From positions 174,911 to 238,910 of the forward strand of contig JACTAT010000013.1 in the NCBI GenBank assembly GCA_014526335.1: a stretch of 64,000 nt of DNA, in the 5' to 3' direction. Source of the DNA: Chrysaora quinquecirrha. Taxonomy: Eukaryota; Cnidaria; Scyphozoa; Semaeostomeae; Pelagiidae. The translations under genes were made by a program, and so were the position numbers. Under the pieces are notes generated by a model. That model worked only from the letters and a program-made list of their open reading frames with translations, made no database searches and had not been told where the DNA came from. Shown here one piece after another: positions 34,459 to 47,012 of this stretch. The stretch's first letter is position 1, and every line of letters starts with the position of its first letter.

Positions 34459-35523
34459 TGGACCTCAAGACCCCAGACCTGAAGACCTAAGACCCTGACC
34501 CCAACCAAAAATACTCAAATATTGAAAATAAATATTAGAAAACAATGGCGAATGTTTGATTGTGTATTGCAATCGAATTCCTAGAATTTAAAGTTCATGA
34601 CAACGATTTTTGTTTACGTAATTATTTACGTGAAATACTGTACCCTATATTCTTGCTCGAGTCTGAATTATGACACAACAACATGAAGATAAATCAATTT
34701 TTGAATCAAAACTAAAAATTAAGGCAATTTTTTAATTGAAAATACAGCCATACTGAAGAAACATCATAGAAGCAATCCTATTTACACAATTTTGGTAGTG
34801 AAAAGAAATTGAGACGATGCGTTTGGCAAAAACACATGTTCATGTATATACGAAATTGCTTGTATGGGAAAAAGTTTTATTTTTATTCTTGAAACAGCTG
34901 CAATGAAATAAATCTGAATAATATCGAGAAACACTTTCGATGTGTAGCATGCAAAAAACGTTAGTAGTACAAAGAAAAATGCTTGCCCTAATCTGAGTAA
35001 ACAGCATTATGCCGTTGTATGTAGTGGTTAGAAGCTATTTCTAAAAGAGTGGGAGGAATGTCATAAGTCTAGCTATAGACTCACGACACGAGTCTCTAGT
35101 TTACGCTCCCCTTATTTTGATTCACTCCAACAGACTGAGCGATTGTAGGAAAGAACAACAACAAAATCGAGTGGAGTAGTGGGACCTATGTAGTGAATCT
35201 AATAGCTGCTATATCGATGTTGCTTCGAATTACTTTCGAATTCTTTTTTGGCCTTCGATTTTTAAATTGCTTCTTATGCTGGATTTTGGGTTCTAAAATT
35301 GCTCTGTTTTTTGTGTGTCATTATCAGAATGTTAGAAAGACCAGGATTTTATATCCAAATTATATAATTATTATGAACTTATAATTCTAGGAATTGGATA
35401 GCAACAGAATATCAAAGCTTTTGCTATTATTTTTTATATATCTTCAGTATCTCAGTATTTTTATGGGGTCCTAGGGTCGGGGCCTGGGGTCTTGAAGTCT
35501 GGGCTTGGGCGTCTCGAGGTCCA
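34459..35523. mobile_element. Nested nonautonomous TIR element
   Basis: The left end TGGACCTCAAGACCCCAGAC and right end (complement TGGACCTCGAGACGCCCAAG, then CAAGACCCCAGG) are inverted, imperfect G/C-biased repeats of about 60 bp. The interior is AT-rich with no ORF of note. Confidence 0.6.
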
Positions 35524-35847
35524 AAGAACTTACCTACCGAAACTGTGTCATTCGCCTTAATTCCTAACTCAAAATAAAAAGGTTTACTGACAGCATGTCG
35601 TGACAATATATGGGTGTTCTATCAAATCAAGGGCACTGCAAGAAGTTTCAAGCATAAATCGAAGAAAATTCAAAACAGAAAACATTTGTGCAGTAATAAC
35701 TTCAAGTAATATCATGTAACATACTTTTACTTTCTTCTTTTTAGTCATTCTGAAGAAACCAGCGCTTTGTGTGTTAAACAAATCAAAACATGAATTTTAA
35801 ATATAATTTATTTTGACACATGATGCGGTGAATATTAGTTTAGTTTG

Positions 35848-36036
35848 AAAGACAAGATACCACTCAGCTGCCTTTTAACTTGTTGCCTTTTAACTTGCAG
35901 CCTTCTGAACTTTCGCTAGAGTCCGGGAGGTTGTGGGTGCCATGGGGAGCTAACCTCCCGGACTCTAGCGAAAGTTCAGAAGGCTGCAAGTTAAAAGGCA
36001 GCAAGTTAAAAGGCAGCTGAGTGGTATCTTGTCTTT
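35848..36036. repeat. 85-bp near-perfect hairpin
   Basis: Arms 35848-35932 and 35952-36036 are complementary except for one G-T-type position; loop 19 nt (35933-35951). Weaker complementarity extends outward (GGTGAATATTAGT near 35827 and ACTAATATTCACC near 36052), giving an overall palindrome of about 250 bp. Probably a young foldback MITE. Confidence 0.9.
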
Positions 36037-36153
36037 CCAAGGCTAAACTGGTACTAATATTCACCCGCATTGCGGGTGTCAAGGTAAAAAGGTAGTCTAT
36101 TGCTAAACAGATAAGTGAATTGATAAAAGGGTATTAAACTGTGGTCAAAAAAG

Positions 36154-36471
36154 GCATTATTATCATCATCATCATCATCATAGTTATCATCACCGTAACA
36201 TTATGATCACCATTAGAATCATCCTCATCCTCATCATCATTACCATCATCATATTAATCATCATCATCATAATCATCATCATCATCATCCAATCATCATC
36301 ATCATCATCATCATCATTATCATCATCATCATCATGCCTTCAAAATCATAATAATAATAATAATGATAATAATAATAATCATCATCATCATCACAATCAT
36401 CATTATCTTCATGTTATCATCATCATCATCGTCATCATGATGATGATGATGATCATCATCATCATCATTAT
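36154..36471. repeat. (ATC/CAT)n microsatellite block
   Basis: CATCAT and AATAAT tracts; the ORF here is a repeat translation. Confidence 0.95.
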
Positions 36472-37957
36472 AATATGAAAGCTGAATGTCAGCCAGTGAG
36501 TCACGGAGGTTAAGGGTGTCTCTGACTGTGTTCCATTCACTTGAATTCTAATGCAACGTTTCTATACCCTATCTGCACTCGAAAATCCTATCATTAACAG
36601 CCTAAATAAAAGTCTAACAGTTCGACGGTATGGTAAATGCTTAATGAAATTTTTTGCCACCAAAGTTCCAGATCTACTGAGAATATTGCCAACGCTTTTG
36701 TCAACTTAAGACGCAAAATTAGTAGCGTTACTGCTGCGTAAATTCGAAATCCTATCCCTTTCTCATCGCAGACTTTAAATGTCCTTCATGAGCTATAAAT
36801 ATCTCACTATATCGGGACGACTTTCATTTTGTGTGTTTGTGCTCTGAATTTCAAAGGAGCATTCGACTTGAAACCCGAAAAATTTATGGCATCTTACCTC
36901 TTAATAGTGTTTCAAATGCACTGAAACAGTAAACACAAAGTTTAGCCTTGCGATTTATGGAAATAATCAAAGCAAGAACTCTTCTTGAAAACGGAAAGAA
37001 TATGAGTAAATTGCAAAATGAATTAGGCCTACAGTCTCCTAGTGTCCTTTGACGTCCATTGACCCCTGAAAACGTAAAAACGCACTTACCAAAAACGCGA
37101 AACAACCCAAAATCGCCCAAAACCAGCCAAAAGCACTCAAAACGAACCATAACTTGATGAAAAGCACCCAAAGCCACTCAGAAATGTCCAATTTACCTCG
37201 AATCATTTATTCAGTGGTAGAAAATCCTTGAAAAATAACCAGAAACTCTCATGTTCTTTCAAATTTTATTCTTAACTCTTACAATTCTTCGTCTTGGGAC
37301 TTTTGTTGACATAAAAAGCTTTTACATTGCTTGAATGGGAATCGCCTTTTTTGTTGAATACAGTACTGTAGTATTGCATTTAAGCGTGAAGTTGAGAGAT
37401 AAGACACAATCGCACGCTTCCAATGAATATACCGTTGGGAAAGGTATCCATTGTCTGGAAAGCGTGTTTCATTTTCATATCTCAAAATATCTTGCACGAA
37501 AGACTGCCTCACAACTTAATCGTTGTAATGTAATCGTGAACGCTCTGCTACGAAAAAAAATGTCACAATTTGTATTTATGGTCGTGCGATAATCTCGCGA
37601 AAAGAAATTCTCACGTCTCACGATTGTGCGATAGTCGTACGACAGTTAAGATTTTGTATGGAATCCAAGCTTTTAAAGCCGCAAGTCATTGAATAAACCC
37701 CTGAGAGTTGCACGCAAAAGATTCAATGTACGTGTGGTGAAAGGAACATAATAGATGGCCGCCATCAAAATCAAAACTTTTTTCAGCCGAGAGAAAATTG
37801 CAATTTTAACCAACTTATAAGTTTCAAAACGCTTAGCAAAATCTTTAAACAGCGTCCGGCCAGAAACGGGATCGATTAAAGAAAAAAGCGCATAATCGAA
37901 CAATGGGCCATAACAACGGGTCAACCTGATTTGCATTTAAGCATATTAGTAATAGAG
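36472..37957. other. No recognised gene
   Basis: Minus ORFs 37279-37512 (QDILRYENETRFPDNGYLSQ) and 37673-37936 have plausible protein composition but no family I recognise. 37080-37180 is rich in CCAAAA words like those near 105-230. Confidence 0.35.
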
Positions 37958-39918
37958 ACTAGCCCTTGCCCGTCTAAGAGCACCGCCTCACAAGGACTCC
38001 GCCTCAAGAACCACCGCCTGAAAGACCTCCGCCTCAAGGACCTCCGCCTCAAGGACCTCTGCCTGTCCACTTACCTCCTAGTTTCTAATCTTTAGTATTT
38101 GTCCTTGATCCTAGTCCAGGGTCCCTTTCCTAGTGCCAATCCCAGTTCTGTTCCACTGTTTTAGTGTAAGGTCCTTAGTCCAAAATGATGTTTCTAAGTT
38201 TCGAATTAGACAGTGTACAGCAGTTGTCTTTCTCTATAGTCTGTCCCTTAGTCCTGACATAATCAATCGTCTTCAGTCCCACTCCTTTGTCCTGTTCCTC
38301 AGTCTTGTTATTGTTCAGATCTCCAATCCCGTTCCTTGGTCCTGTTCCTTGGTCTTGTTATTGTTCATGTTTCTTAATCCTGAAGTTATTCATAGTCTTT
38401 TAGTCCCTTTCCTTTATCCTGTTTCTTAGTCCTGAAATTACTTATGATCTTCAGTCCCGTTCCTTTTTCCTGTTCCTTAGTCCTGAAATGGTCTTCAATT
38501 CCATTCCTTGGTGTTATTTTTCAGTCTTGTTATTGTTCATGCTCCTTAGTCCTGAAATTATTCATGGTCTTCAGTCTCGTTCCTTTATCGTGTTCCTTAG
38601 TTCTGAAATTACTCATGGTCTTTAGTCCCGTTCCTTTATCCTGTTCCTTAGTGCTGAAATGATCTTCACTTCCATTCGTCTGTCTTGTTCCTCAGTCTTG
38701 TTTATGTTCATGCTCCTTAGTCCTGAAATTATTCATGTTCTTCAGTCCCGTTCCTTGGTCCCGTTTGTCAGTCTTATTATTGCTCATGTTCCTTAGTTCT
38801 GAAATTGTTCACGCACTTCAGTCCCGTTCCTTTATCCTGTTTCTTAGTCCTGAAATGGTCTTCAGTTCCATTCCTTTGTCTTGTTCCTCAGTCGGGTTAT
38901 TGTTCATGTTCCCTAGTCCTGAAATTATTCATGTGCGTCAGTCCTGTTCCTTGATCCCGTTTGTCAGTCTTATTATTGCTCATGTTCCTTAGTCCTGAAA
39001 TTGTTCATAGTCTTCAGTCCCGTTCCTTGGTCCTGTTCCCCAGTCATGTTATTGTTCATGCTCCTTAGTCCGGAAATTATTCGTGGTCTTCAATCCCGTA
39101 CTATGGTCCTGTTCCTCAGTCTTGTTATTGTTCATTCTCTGCAGATCTGTTCCTTTACTGCAGGATCCTGCTTCTTGGTCTTGTTGCAGTTATCTTGCTC
39201 AGTCCTGTATAGTCAGATACTGCTATCAAGGCAGCTTAAACGTCGTGATGACATTTGGAAATTATTTCAAATGCACTCTTTTAAAAGGGTTTTTGTTTGT
39301 TTTCTTTGAATGAAATGCACTTTTGAAATCTGGTAATGGCATTTTGTTTCCATTGAAAGGGTTGAAAGCATTTTCACATAGCAATTCAAACCGGTTGTTG
39401 ACTGAATATTCATGTAAACATGGACTTTGTTTGATGAACTTTGGTTGAAAAATATTAATACGAAACGAATTTTAAAATAATTCCGAAGCAAGATTTAGTG
39501 ATCCAGACGTCTCCTTGTGCTCCGAAAAGCATTTCCACCACGGAAACAACTGAAAGAAAAAATGCTGATGGAAAACGATTCTCCCCTAAGTGGAATCGAA
39601 CTCCTGCCTCCGACAACCTGCATCACGAAACAGGAGCCCTTACCAACAGAGTTATTTTTCGGGTTTCAGATTTCGATAATCCCTTTAGGAAAACAATCGG
39701 TTGACTGTGCAAACAGGCACCAATGACGCACATCAAAGACTGCTCACCACCAATTACCCCAGAAACATCAGCAGGTGGGGAAAAAACGAATGGCGATGAC
39801 ACGCCTACCCCATGGTCGGCAGGGCAAGGCGCAGGTCGGAAAAGCGAACCTCGCGCAACTTCGGAGGAATGAAGGTTACAAAATCAGTTTCGATGGAAAA
39901 TACCATTTTAATATAGAG
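37958..39918 (+). repeat. Macro-repeat unit A with 51-bp minisatellite
   Basis: Starts ACTAGCCCTTGCCCGTCTAA, then CCTCCGCCTCAAGGA words, a unique leader (TTTGTCCTTGATCC...), a degenerate 51-bp array (about 38260-39130), and a conserved tail with AAAGGGTTTTTGTTTGTTTT, an antisense tRNA-like module (39583-39658) and TTTTAATATAGAGAC before the next unit. ORFs such as LVLFLSPEITHGLQSHS repeats arise only because 51 is a multiple of three. Confidence 0.85.
39583..39658 (-). other. tRNA-like module (unit A)
   Basis: The minus strand reads AACTCTGTTGGTAAGGGCTC (A-box/D-arm-like), a possible anticodon stem CCTG...CAGG, and GGCAGGAGTTCGATTCC (B box). The T-stem and acceptor do not pair well, so this is a tRNA relic or SINE head, not a working tRNA gene. 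Equivalent modules lie at 41787-41862, 44041-44118 and 46311-46386. Confidence 0.55.
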
Positions 39919-42120
39919 ACTAGCTCTTGCCCGTCTAAGAGCACTGCCTCGTGAGGACCAGCGCCTCATAAGAACCTCCGCCTCAACAACCTCCGCCTCA
40001 ACAACCTCCGCTTCAAGGACCTCCGCCTCAATGACCTCTGCCTCTGCACTTAGTTCCTAGTTTCTAATTATTAGTATTTGTCCTTGATCCCAGTCCAGGG
40101 TCCCTTTTCCTAGTGCCTATCTCAGTTCTGTTCCTCTGTTTTAGTGCAGGGTCCTTAGTCCACAATAATGTTCCTAAGTTTCAAATTAGTCAGTGTACAG
40201 CCATTGCCTTTCTCTGTAGTCTGTCCCTTAATCCTGACATAATCAGTTGCCTTCAGTCCCACTCCTTGGTCTTGTTCCTCAGTCTTGTTATGGTTCATGT
40301 TTCTTAATCCCGGAATTATTCATAGTGTTCAGTCCCTTTCCTTTATCCTGTTTCTTTATCCTGAAATTACTCAAGTTACTCATGGTCTTCAGCCCCATTC
40401 CTTAGTCCTGTTCCTCAGTCCTGAAGTTACTCATGGTCTTCAGTCCAACTCCTTAGTCCTCTTCCTCAGTCCAGAAATTACCCATGGTCTTCAGTCCATT
40501 CCTTAGTCCTGTTCCTCAGTCCTGAAATTACTCATGGTCTTCAGTCCTGCTCCTTAGTCCACTTCCTCAGTCCTGAAATTACCCATGGTCTTCAGTCCCA
40601 TTCCTTAGTCCTGTTCCTAAGTCCTGAAATTACCCATGGTCTTCAGTCCTATTTCTTAGTCCTGTTCCCCCGTCCTGAAATTATTCATGGTCTTCAGTCC
40701 CGCTCCTTAGTCCTGTTCCTCAGTCCTGAAATAACCCATGGTCTTCAGTCCCATTCCTTAGTCCTGTTCCTCAGTCCTGAAATTACCCATGGTCTTCAGT
40801 CCCATTTCTTAGTCCTGTTCCCCAGTCCTGAAATTACTCATGGTCTTCAGTCCCATTTCTTAGTCCTGTTCCTCAGTCCTGAAATTACTCATGGTCTTCA
40901 GTCCCGCTCCTTAGTCCTGTTCCTCAGTCCTGAAATAACCCATGGTCTTCAGTCCCATTCCTTAGTCCTGTTCCTCAGTCCTGAAATTACCCATGGTCTT
41001 CAGTCCCATTTCTTAGTCCTGTTCCCCAGTCCTGAAATTACTCATGGTCTTCAGTCCTATTTCTTAGCCCTGTTCCACAGTCCTGAAATTATTCACGGTA
41101 TTCAGCCCTCTTCCTTAGTTCTGTTCCTCGGCGTGTTTCTAAGCCTGTTGGCTAGTCCATTTTTTTCGTTCTGTGGAAAGTTTTAACTTTTTTGGCGTCC
41201 TTGTTTCCTTCCCTCTGAAACGATCCTTGTGAAAAAGCGTAGCAATAAAAGAGATTGAACGCATTCTCCGTCTGATCATGGCGATTCGGTCCTGTGTCAG
41301 GAACTCGGGTTTACTGCAGGATACTGTTTGTCTTTTGGTAGTTTAGTAGTCCTGTTTGTCTTTTAGTAGTTTGATAGTCCTGTTTCATACTGCGTAGTCA
41401 GATACTGCTATCCAGCCAGCTTATACTTCAGGATAAGCATTTGGTTTTGTTGGCTTTCAAATGCGCTCTTCAAAAACTCTTTTAAAAGGGTTTTTGTTTG
41501 TTTTCTTTGAATGAAATGCACTTCTGAATAAGCTTTTCAAATCTGGTAATGGCATTTCGTTTCCATTGAAAGGGTTGAAAGCATTTGCACAACCGGATTC
41601 AAGCCGGTTGACTGAATATTCACGTAAACATGGACTTTGTTTGAGGAACTTTGATTGAATAATATTAATACCAAACGAATTTTAAAATTATTCCGAAGCA
41701 AGTTTTAGTGATCGAGATGTCTCCCCGTCCTCCGGAAAGCATTTTCAACATGAAAATCACAGAAATAAAAAAGTCTGATCCTCTCGTGAGGGGAATCGAT
41801 CTCCTGCCTCCGCCAATTTACATCACGAAACAGGAGCCCTTACCAACAGAGCTATTTTCACGGGTTGCAGATTTTGATAATCTCTTTAGGAAAACAATCG
41901 AGCGATTGTTCCAGCAGGCACCAATGACGCACTTCAAGACTGTTTACCCCCAATTTCCCTAGAAACACCAGCAGTTGGGTAGAAAACGAATGGCGATGAC
42001 ACGCCTACCCCACGGTCCGCAGGGCAAGGCGCAGGTCGGAAAAGCGAACCTCGCGCAACTTCGGAGGAATGAAGGTTACAAAATCGGTTGCCATGGCACT
42101 TACCATTTTAATATAGAGAG
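39919..42120 (+). repeat. Macro-repeat unit B
   Basis: Same order as unit A, with the clearest 51-bp array (about 40220-41115; core AGTCCTGAAATTACCCATGG, TCTTCAGTCCCATTCC, TTAGTCCTGTTCCTC). Tail includes GGCGTCCTTGTTTCCTTCCC, TGCAGGATACTGTTTGTC, and the antisense tRNA-like module at 41787-41862. Confidence 0.88.
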
Positions 42121-44378
42121 ACTAGCTCTTGCCCGTCTAAGACCAACGCCTCACGAGGACCACCGCCTCACGAGAACCTCCGCCTTACTTGGTCCTAGTC
42201 AAGGGTCCCTTGTCCTAGTGCCAATCACAGTTCTGTTGCTCTGTTTTAGTCCAAGTTCTTTAATCCACAGTGATGTTCCTAAGTTTCAAATTAGTTAGTG
42301 TACAGCAGTTCTCTTTCTCTATGGTCTGTTCCTTTAATAGTCCTGAAATCATTGATGGTCTCCTGTCCCATTCCTTGGTCCTGTTCGTCAGTCTTGATAT
42401 TGTTCAGATTTTCTATCCCATTTCTTGGTCCTGTTCCTCAGACTTGTTATTGTTCATGTTCCTTAGTCCTGAGATTATTCATGGTCTTCAGTCCGGTTCC
42501 TTTCTCCTGTTCCTTAGTCCTGAAATTATTTATCGTCTTCAGTCCGGTTCCCTTATCCTGTTCCTTAGTCCTGAAATTACTCACGGTCTTCAGTTCCATT
42601 CCTTAGTCCTCTTCCTCAATCCTGACATTACTCATGGTCTTCAGTCCCATTCCTTAGTACTGTTCCTCAGTCCGGAAATTACTCATTGTCTTCAGCCCCA
42701 TTCCTTAGTTCTGTTCCCCAGTCCTGAAATTACTCATGGTCTTCAGTCCTGTTCCTTATTCCTGTTTGTCAGTCCTGAAATTATTCATGGCCTTCAGTCC
42801 CATTGTTAAGGCCTGTTCCTCAGTCCTTAAACTACTCATGGAGTTCAGTCCCATTCCTTAGTCCTGTTCCCCAGTCCTGAAATTACTCATGGTCTTCAGT
42901 CCCATTCCTTAGTCCTGTTCCTCAGTCCTGAAATTACTCATTGTCTTCAGTCCCATTCCTTAGTCCTGTTCCCCAGTCCTGAAATTACTCATTGTCTTCA
43001 GCCCCATTCCTTAGTTCTGTTCCCCAGTCCTGAAATTACTCATGGTCTTCAGTCCCATTCCTTAGTCCTGTTCCCCAGTCCTGAAATTACTCATTGTCTT
43101 CAGCCCCATTCCTTAGTTCTGTTCCTCAGTCCTGAAGTTGCTCATGGTCTTCAGTCCTGTTCCTAATTCCTGTTTCTCAGTCCTGAAATTACTCATGGTC
43201 TTCAGTCCCATTCCTTAGTCCTGTTCCTCAGTCCTGACATTAGTCATGGTCTTCAGTCCCACTCCTTTATCCTGTTCCTCAGTCCTGAAGTTACTCGGTC
43301 TTACGTCCCATTTCTTAGCCTTGTTTCTCAGTCCTGAAATTATTCACGGTATTCAGCCCTGTTCCTTAGTTCTGTTCCTCGGCGTGTTTCTAAGCCTATT
43401 GGCTAGTCCATTTTTTCGTTCCGTGAAAAGTCTTAGCTTTCTAGGCGTCCTTGTTTCCTTCCCTCTGAAACGATCGTTGTGAAAAAGCGTAGCAATAAAA
43501 AGATGAACGCATTCTCCGTCTGATCATGGAAATTCGGTGCTGTGTCAGGAACTCGGGTTTACTGCAGGATACTGTTTGTCTTTTGGTAGTTTAGTAGTCC
43601 TGTTCGTCTTTTAGAAGTTTGATGGTCCTGTTTCATACTGCATAGTCAGATACTGCTATCCAGCCAGCTTATACTTCAGGATCGCATTTGGTTTTGTTGG
43701 CTTTCAAATGCCCTCTTAAAAAACCCTTTTGAAAGGGTTTTTGTTTGTTTTCTTTGAATGAAATGCACTTCTGAATAAGCTTTTGAAATGTGGTAATGGC
43801 ATTTTGTTTCCATTGAAAGGGTTAAAAGCATTTGCACAACGCGATTCAAACCGGTTGACTGAATCTTCATGTAAACATGAACTTGGTTTGAGGAACTTTG
43901 ATTGAAAAATATCAATACCAAACGAATTTTAAAATAATTCCGAAGCAAGATTTAGTGATCAAGACGTCTCCTTGTGTTCTGAAAACCATTTCCAACACGG
44001 AAACCACTGGAAGAAAAAATGCTGATGTAAAACGATTCTCCCCTAAGTGGAATCGAACTGCTGCCTCCGACAACCTGCATCACGAAACAGGAGCCCTTAC
44101 CAACAGAGCTATTTTTACGGGCTTCAGATTTCGATAATCCCTTTAGGAAAACAATCGGTTGATTGTTGAAACAGGCACCAATGACGCACATCAAAGACTG
44201 TTTACCCCCAATTACCCCAGAAACGCCAGCAGTTGGGGAAAAAACGAATGGCGATGACACGCCTACCCCACGGTCGGCATGGCAAGGCGCAGGTCGGAAA
44301 AGCGAACCTGGCGCAACTTCGGAGGAATGAAGGCTACAAAACCGGTTTCCATGGAAATTACCATTTTAATATAGAGAG
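42121..44378 (+). repeat. Macro-repeat unit C
   Basis: Same layout; 51-bp array about 42330-43350, tail 43360-44378, antisense tRNA-like module 44041-44118, TTTTAATATAGAGAGAC at the junction. High similarity of its tail to that of unit B shows head-to-tail duplication. Confidence 0.88.
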
Positions 44379-46640
44379 ACTAGCTCTTGCCCGTCTAAGT
44401 GCACCGCCTCACAAGGACTCCGCCTCAAGAACCACCGCCTCAAGGACCTCCGCCTCAAAGACCTCCACCTCAAGGACCTCCGCCTCGATGACCTCTGCCT
44501 CTCCACTTATCTCCTAGTTTCTAATTTCTAGTATTTGTCCTTGATCTCAGTCCAGGGTCCCTTTTCCTAGTGCCAATCTCAGTTCTGTTTCTCTGTTTTA
44601 GTGCAAGGTCCTTAGTCCACAATAATGTTCCTAAGTTGCAAATTAGTCAGTGTACAAACATTGTCTTTCTCTATAGTCTGTCCCTTAATCCTGACATAAT
44701 CAGTTGCCTTCAGTCCCACTCCTTGGTCCTGTTCCTCAGTCTTGTTATTGTTCAGATCTTCAATCCCATTCCTTGGTCCTGCTCCTTAGTGTTATTATGG
44801 TTCATAATAGTTAATCCCAGAAATATTCATAGTCTTCAGTCCCTTTCCTTTATCCTGTTCCTTAGTCCTGAAATTACTCATGGTCTTCAGTCCCGTTCCT
44901 TTTTCCTGTTCCTTAGTCCTGAAATGGTCCTCAGTTCCGTTCCTTGGTGTTGTTCGTCAGTCTTGTTATTGTTCATGCTCGTTAATCCTGAAATTATTCA
45001 TGGTCTTCAGTCCCGTTCCTTCTTCCTGTTCCTTGGTCCTGAAATGGTCTTAAGTTCCATTCCTTGGTGTTGTTCCTGAGTCTTGTTATTGCTCATATTC
45101 CTTAGTCCTGAAATTATTCATAGTGTTCAGTCCCTTTCCTTTATCCTGTTTCTTAGTCCTGAAATTACTCAAGGTACTCATAGTCTTCAGTCCCGCTCCT
45201 TAGTCCTGTTCCTCAGTCCTGAAATTAACCATGGTCTTCAGTCCAATTCCTTAGTCCTGTTCCTCAGTCCTGAAATTACTCATGGTCTTCAGTCCCGCTC
45301 CTTAGTCCTCTTCCTCAGTCCTCAAATTACTCATGGTCTTCAGTCCCACTCCTTAGTCCTGAAATTACCCATGGTCTTCAATCCTATTCCTAAGTCCTGT
45401 TCCTCAGTCCTGAAATTACCCATGGTCTTCAGTCCCGCTCCTTAGTCCTGTTCCTCAGTCCTGAAATTACCCATGGTCTTCAGTCCCATTCCTTAGTCCT
45501 GTTCATCAGTCCTGAAATTACCCATGGTCTTCAGTCCCATTCCTTAGTCCTCTTCCTCAATCCTGAAGTTACTCATGGTCTTCAGTCTTGTTCTTCAGTC
45601 CGGTACTATGGTCCTGTTCCTCAGTCTAGTTATTGTTCATTCTCTGCAGTTCTGTTCATCATCGTTTTCCTTAGCTAAGTTTGTTGGTCAAGTTTTTATG
45701 TTGTGAAGAAAATTTTACCTTTCTAGCTGTCCTTGGCTTGTTTCCTTGTTTCCTTCCCGTTGAAAGGCTTGAAAGGCTCCCCCGAAAATAATGATACAAA
45801 ACGTAGCAATATAATAGATTGAACGCATTTCCCCTGATCGTGGAGAACTCGGTTTTACTGCAGGATCCTGCTTCTTGGTCTTGTTGTAGTTTATCTTGCT
45901 CAGTCCTGTACAGTCAGATACTGCTATCAAGGCAGTTTGAAGTTCGTGACGGTATTTGGAAAGGGTTTTGTTGGCTTTCAAATGCACTCTTCACAAACTC
46001 TTTTAAAAGAGTTTTTGTTTGTTTTCTTTGAATGAAAAGCACTTCTGAATAAGCTTTTCAAATCTCTGGTAATGGCATTTTGTTTCCATTGAAAGGGTTA
46101 AAAGCATCTGCACAACGCGATTCAAACCGGTTGACTGAATATTCACGTAAACATGGACTTTGTTTGAGGAACTTTGATTGAATAAATTTAATACCAAACG
46201 AATTTTAAAATTATTCCGAAGCAAGTTTTAGTGATCGAGAAGTCTCCCCCGGTCCTCCGGAAAGCATTTTCAACAGGAAAATCACAGAAATAAAAAATTC
46301 TGTTACTCTCGTGAGGGGAATCGATCTCCTGCCTTCCACAACCCGCATCACGAAACAGGAGCCTTTACCAACAGAGCTATTTTCACTGCTTTCAGATTTC
46401 GATAATCCCTTTAGTTGAACAATCGGGCCATTGTTCAAACAGGCACCAATGACGCACTTCAAAGAGGGGTTAGCCCCAATTACCCCAGAAGCGAGAGAAG
46501 TTTGCAAAAAACGAAAGGGTGATGACACGCCTACCCCACGGTCGGCCGAGCGGCGAAAAAGTCGGAAAAGCGTACCACTTCCGAGGTCGGCGGGGCGACT
46601 CTTACAAAATCGGTTTCCATGGAAATTACCATTTTAGTAT
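44379..46640 (+). repeat. Macro-repeat unit D
   Basis: Same layout; 51-bp array about 44690-45640, antisense tRNA-like module 46311-46386, ending TTTTAGTATAAGAGA near 46640. The tail has diverged more (GCGAGAGAAGTTTGCAAAAA block) and resembles the units at 57-62 kb. Confidence 0.86.
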
Positions 46641-46942
46641 AAGAGATAACTTTTCAGAGTAACCTCTCTGAACTTCTCTAACTTTTTCTAAAACTGCTGA
46701 CAACAAACTTGCTCACAGTGTTTCGTTAGCATTTAGCAACCCCTTAGCAACCCTGAACCCTTTACCCAAAAACCAGGTGTCATTTCTATTAATGATTCGC
46801 ACTACCCTCTTTAGGGGATTTCAGCTTTTGTTATTAGGTACGAATTAATTCTGATTTCGGCAATTGTTGTTAACATGTCGCATATGAATAGAAAACAACG
46901 AGAGATAATACAACTCGATTGTTAGGAAGAAACCTTTTGTAA
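46641..46942. other. Unique spacer before right TIR
   Basis: About 300 bp of AT-rich sequence without coding signal; no subterminal repeats like those at the left end. Confidence 0.4.
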
Positions 46943-47012
46943 ATTCGGCGCCCGCTTTGAAAGCCCGTATATGTCAGAAAAGCCCGTATTTGTCAGGCCC
47001 GTATTTGTCAGG
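46943..47012 (-). repeat. Right terminal inverted repeat
   Basis: Reverse complement of 29165-29234 with two mismatches; followed by TAACGTTA at 47013-47020. Confidence 0.85.

Larger units (their letters stand above)
29165..47012. mobile_element. Putative 17.85-kb Zisupton/KDZ-type transposon
   Basis: A 70-bp inverted pair (29165-29234 and 46943-47012) with two mismatches, starting CCTGACAAATACGGGCCTGA, is flanked on both sides by TAACGTTA (29157-29164, 47013-47020). The left end carries 63-bp subterminal repeats with the same ACAAATACGGGC core, followed by a decayed transposase gene of HMGXB3/Zisupton type. From memory, Zisupton elements make 8-bp duplications, which fits. The interior is mostly macro-repeat and nested elements. 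The alternative is two unrelated ends in opposite orientation; the palindromic flank makes the duplication weaker evidence than usual. Confidence 0.62.

Noticed and set aside
42270..45445. Long ORFs with a 17-residue repeat (LVLFLSPEITHGLQSHS) as a secreted or membrane repeat protein
   Set aside because: The 51-bp DNA period is a multiple of three, so any stop-free unit gives long frames on either strand. Frames shift and end between units, several frames are open at once, and there is no consistent start or conserved codon pattern.
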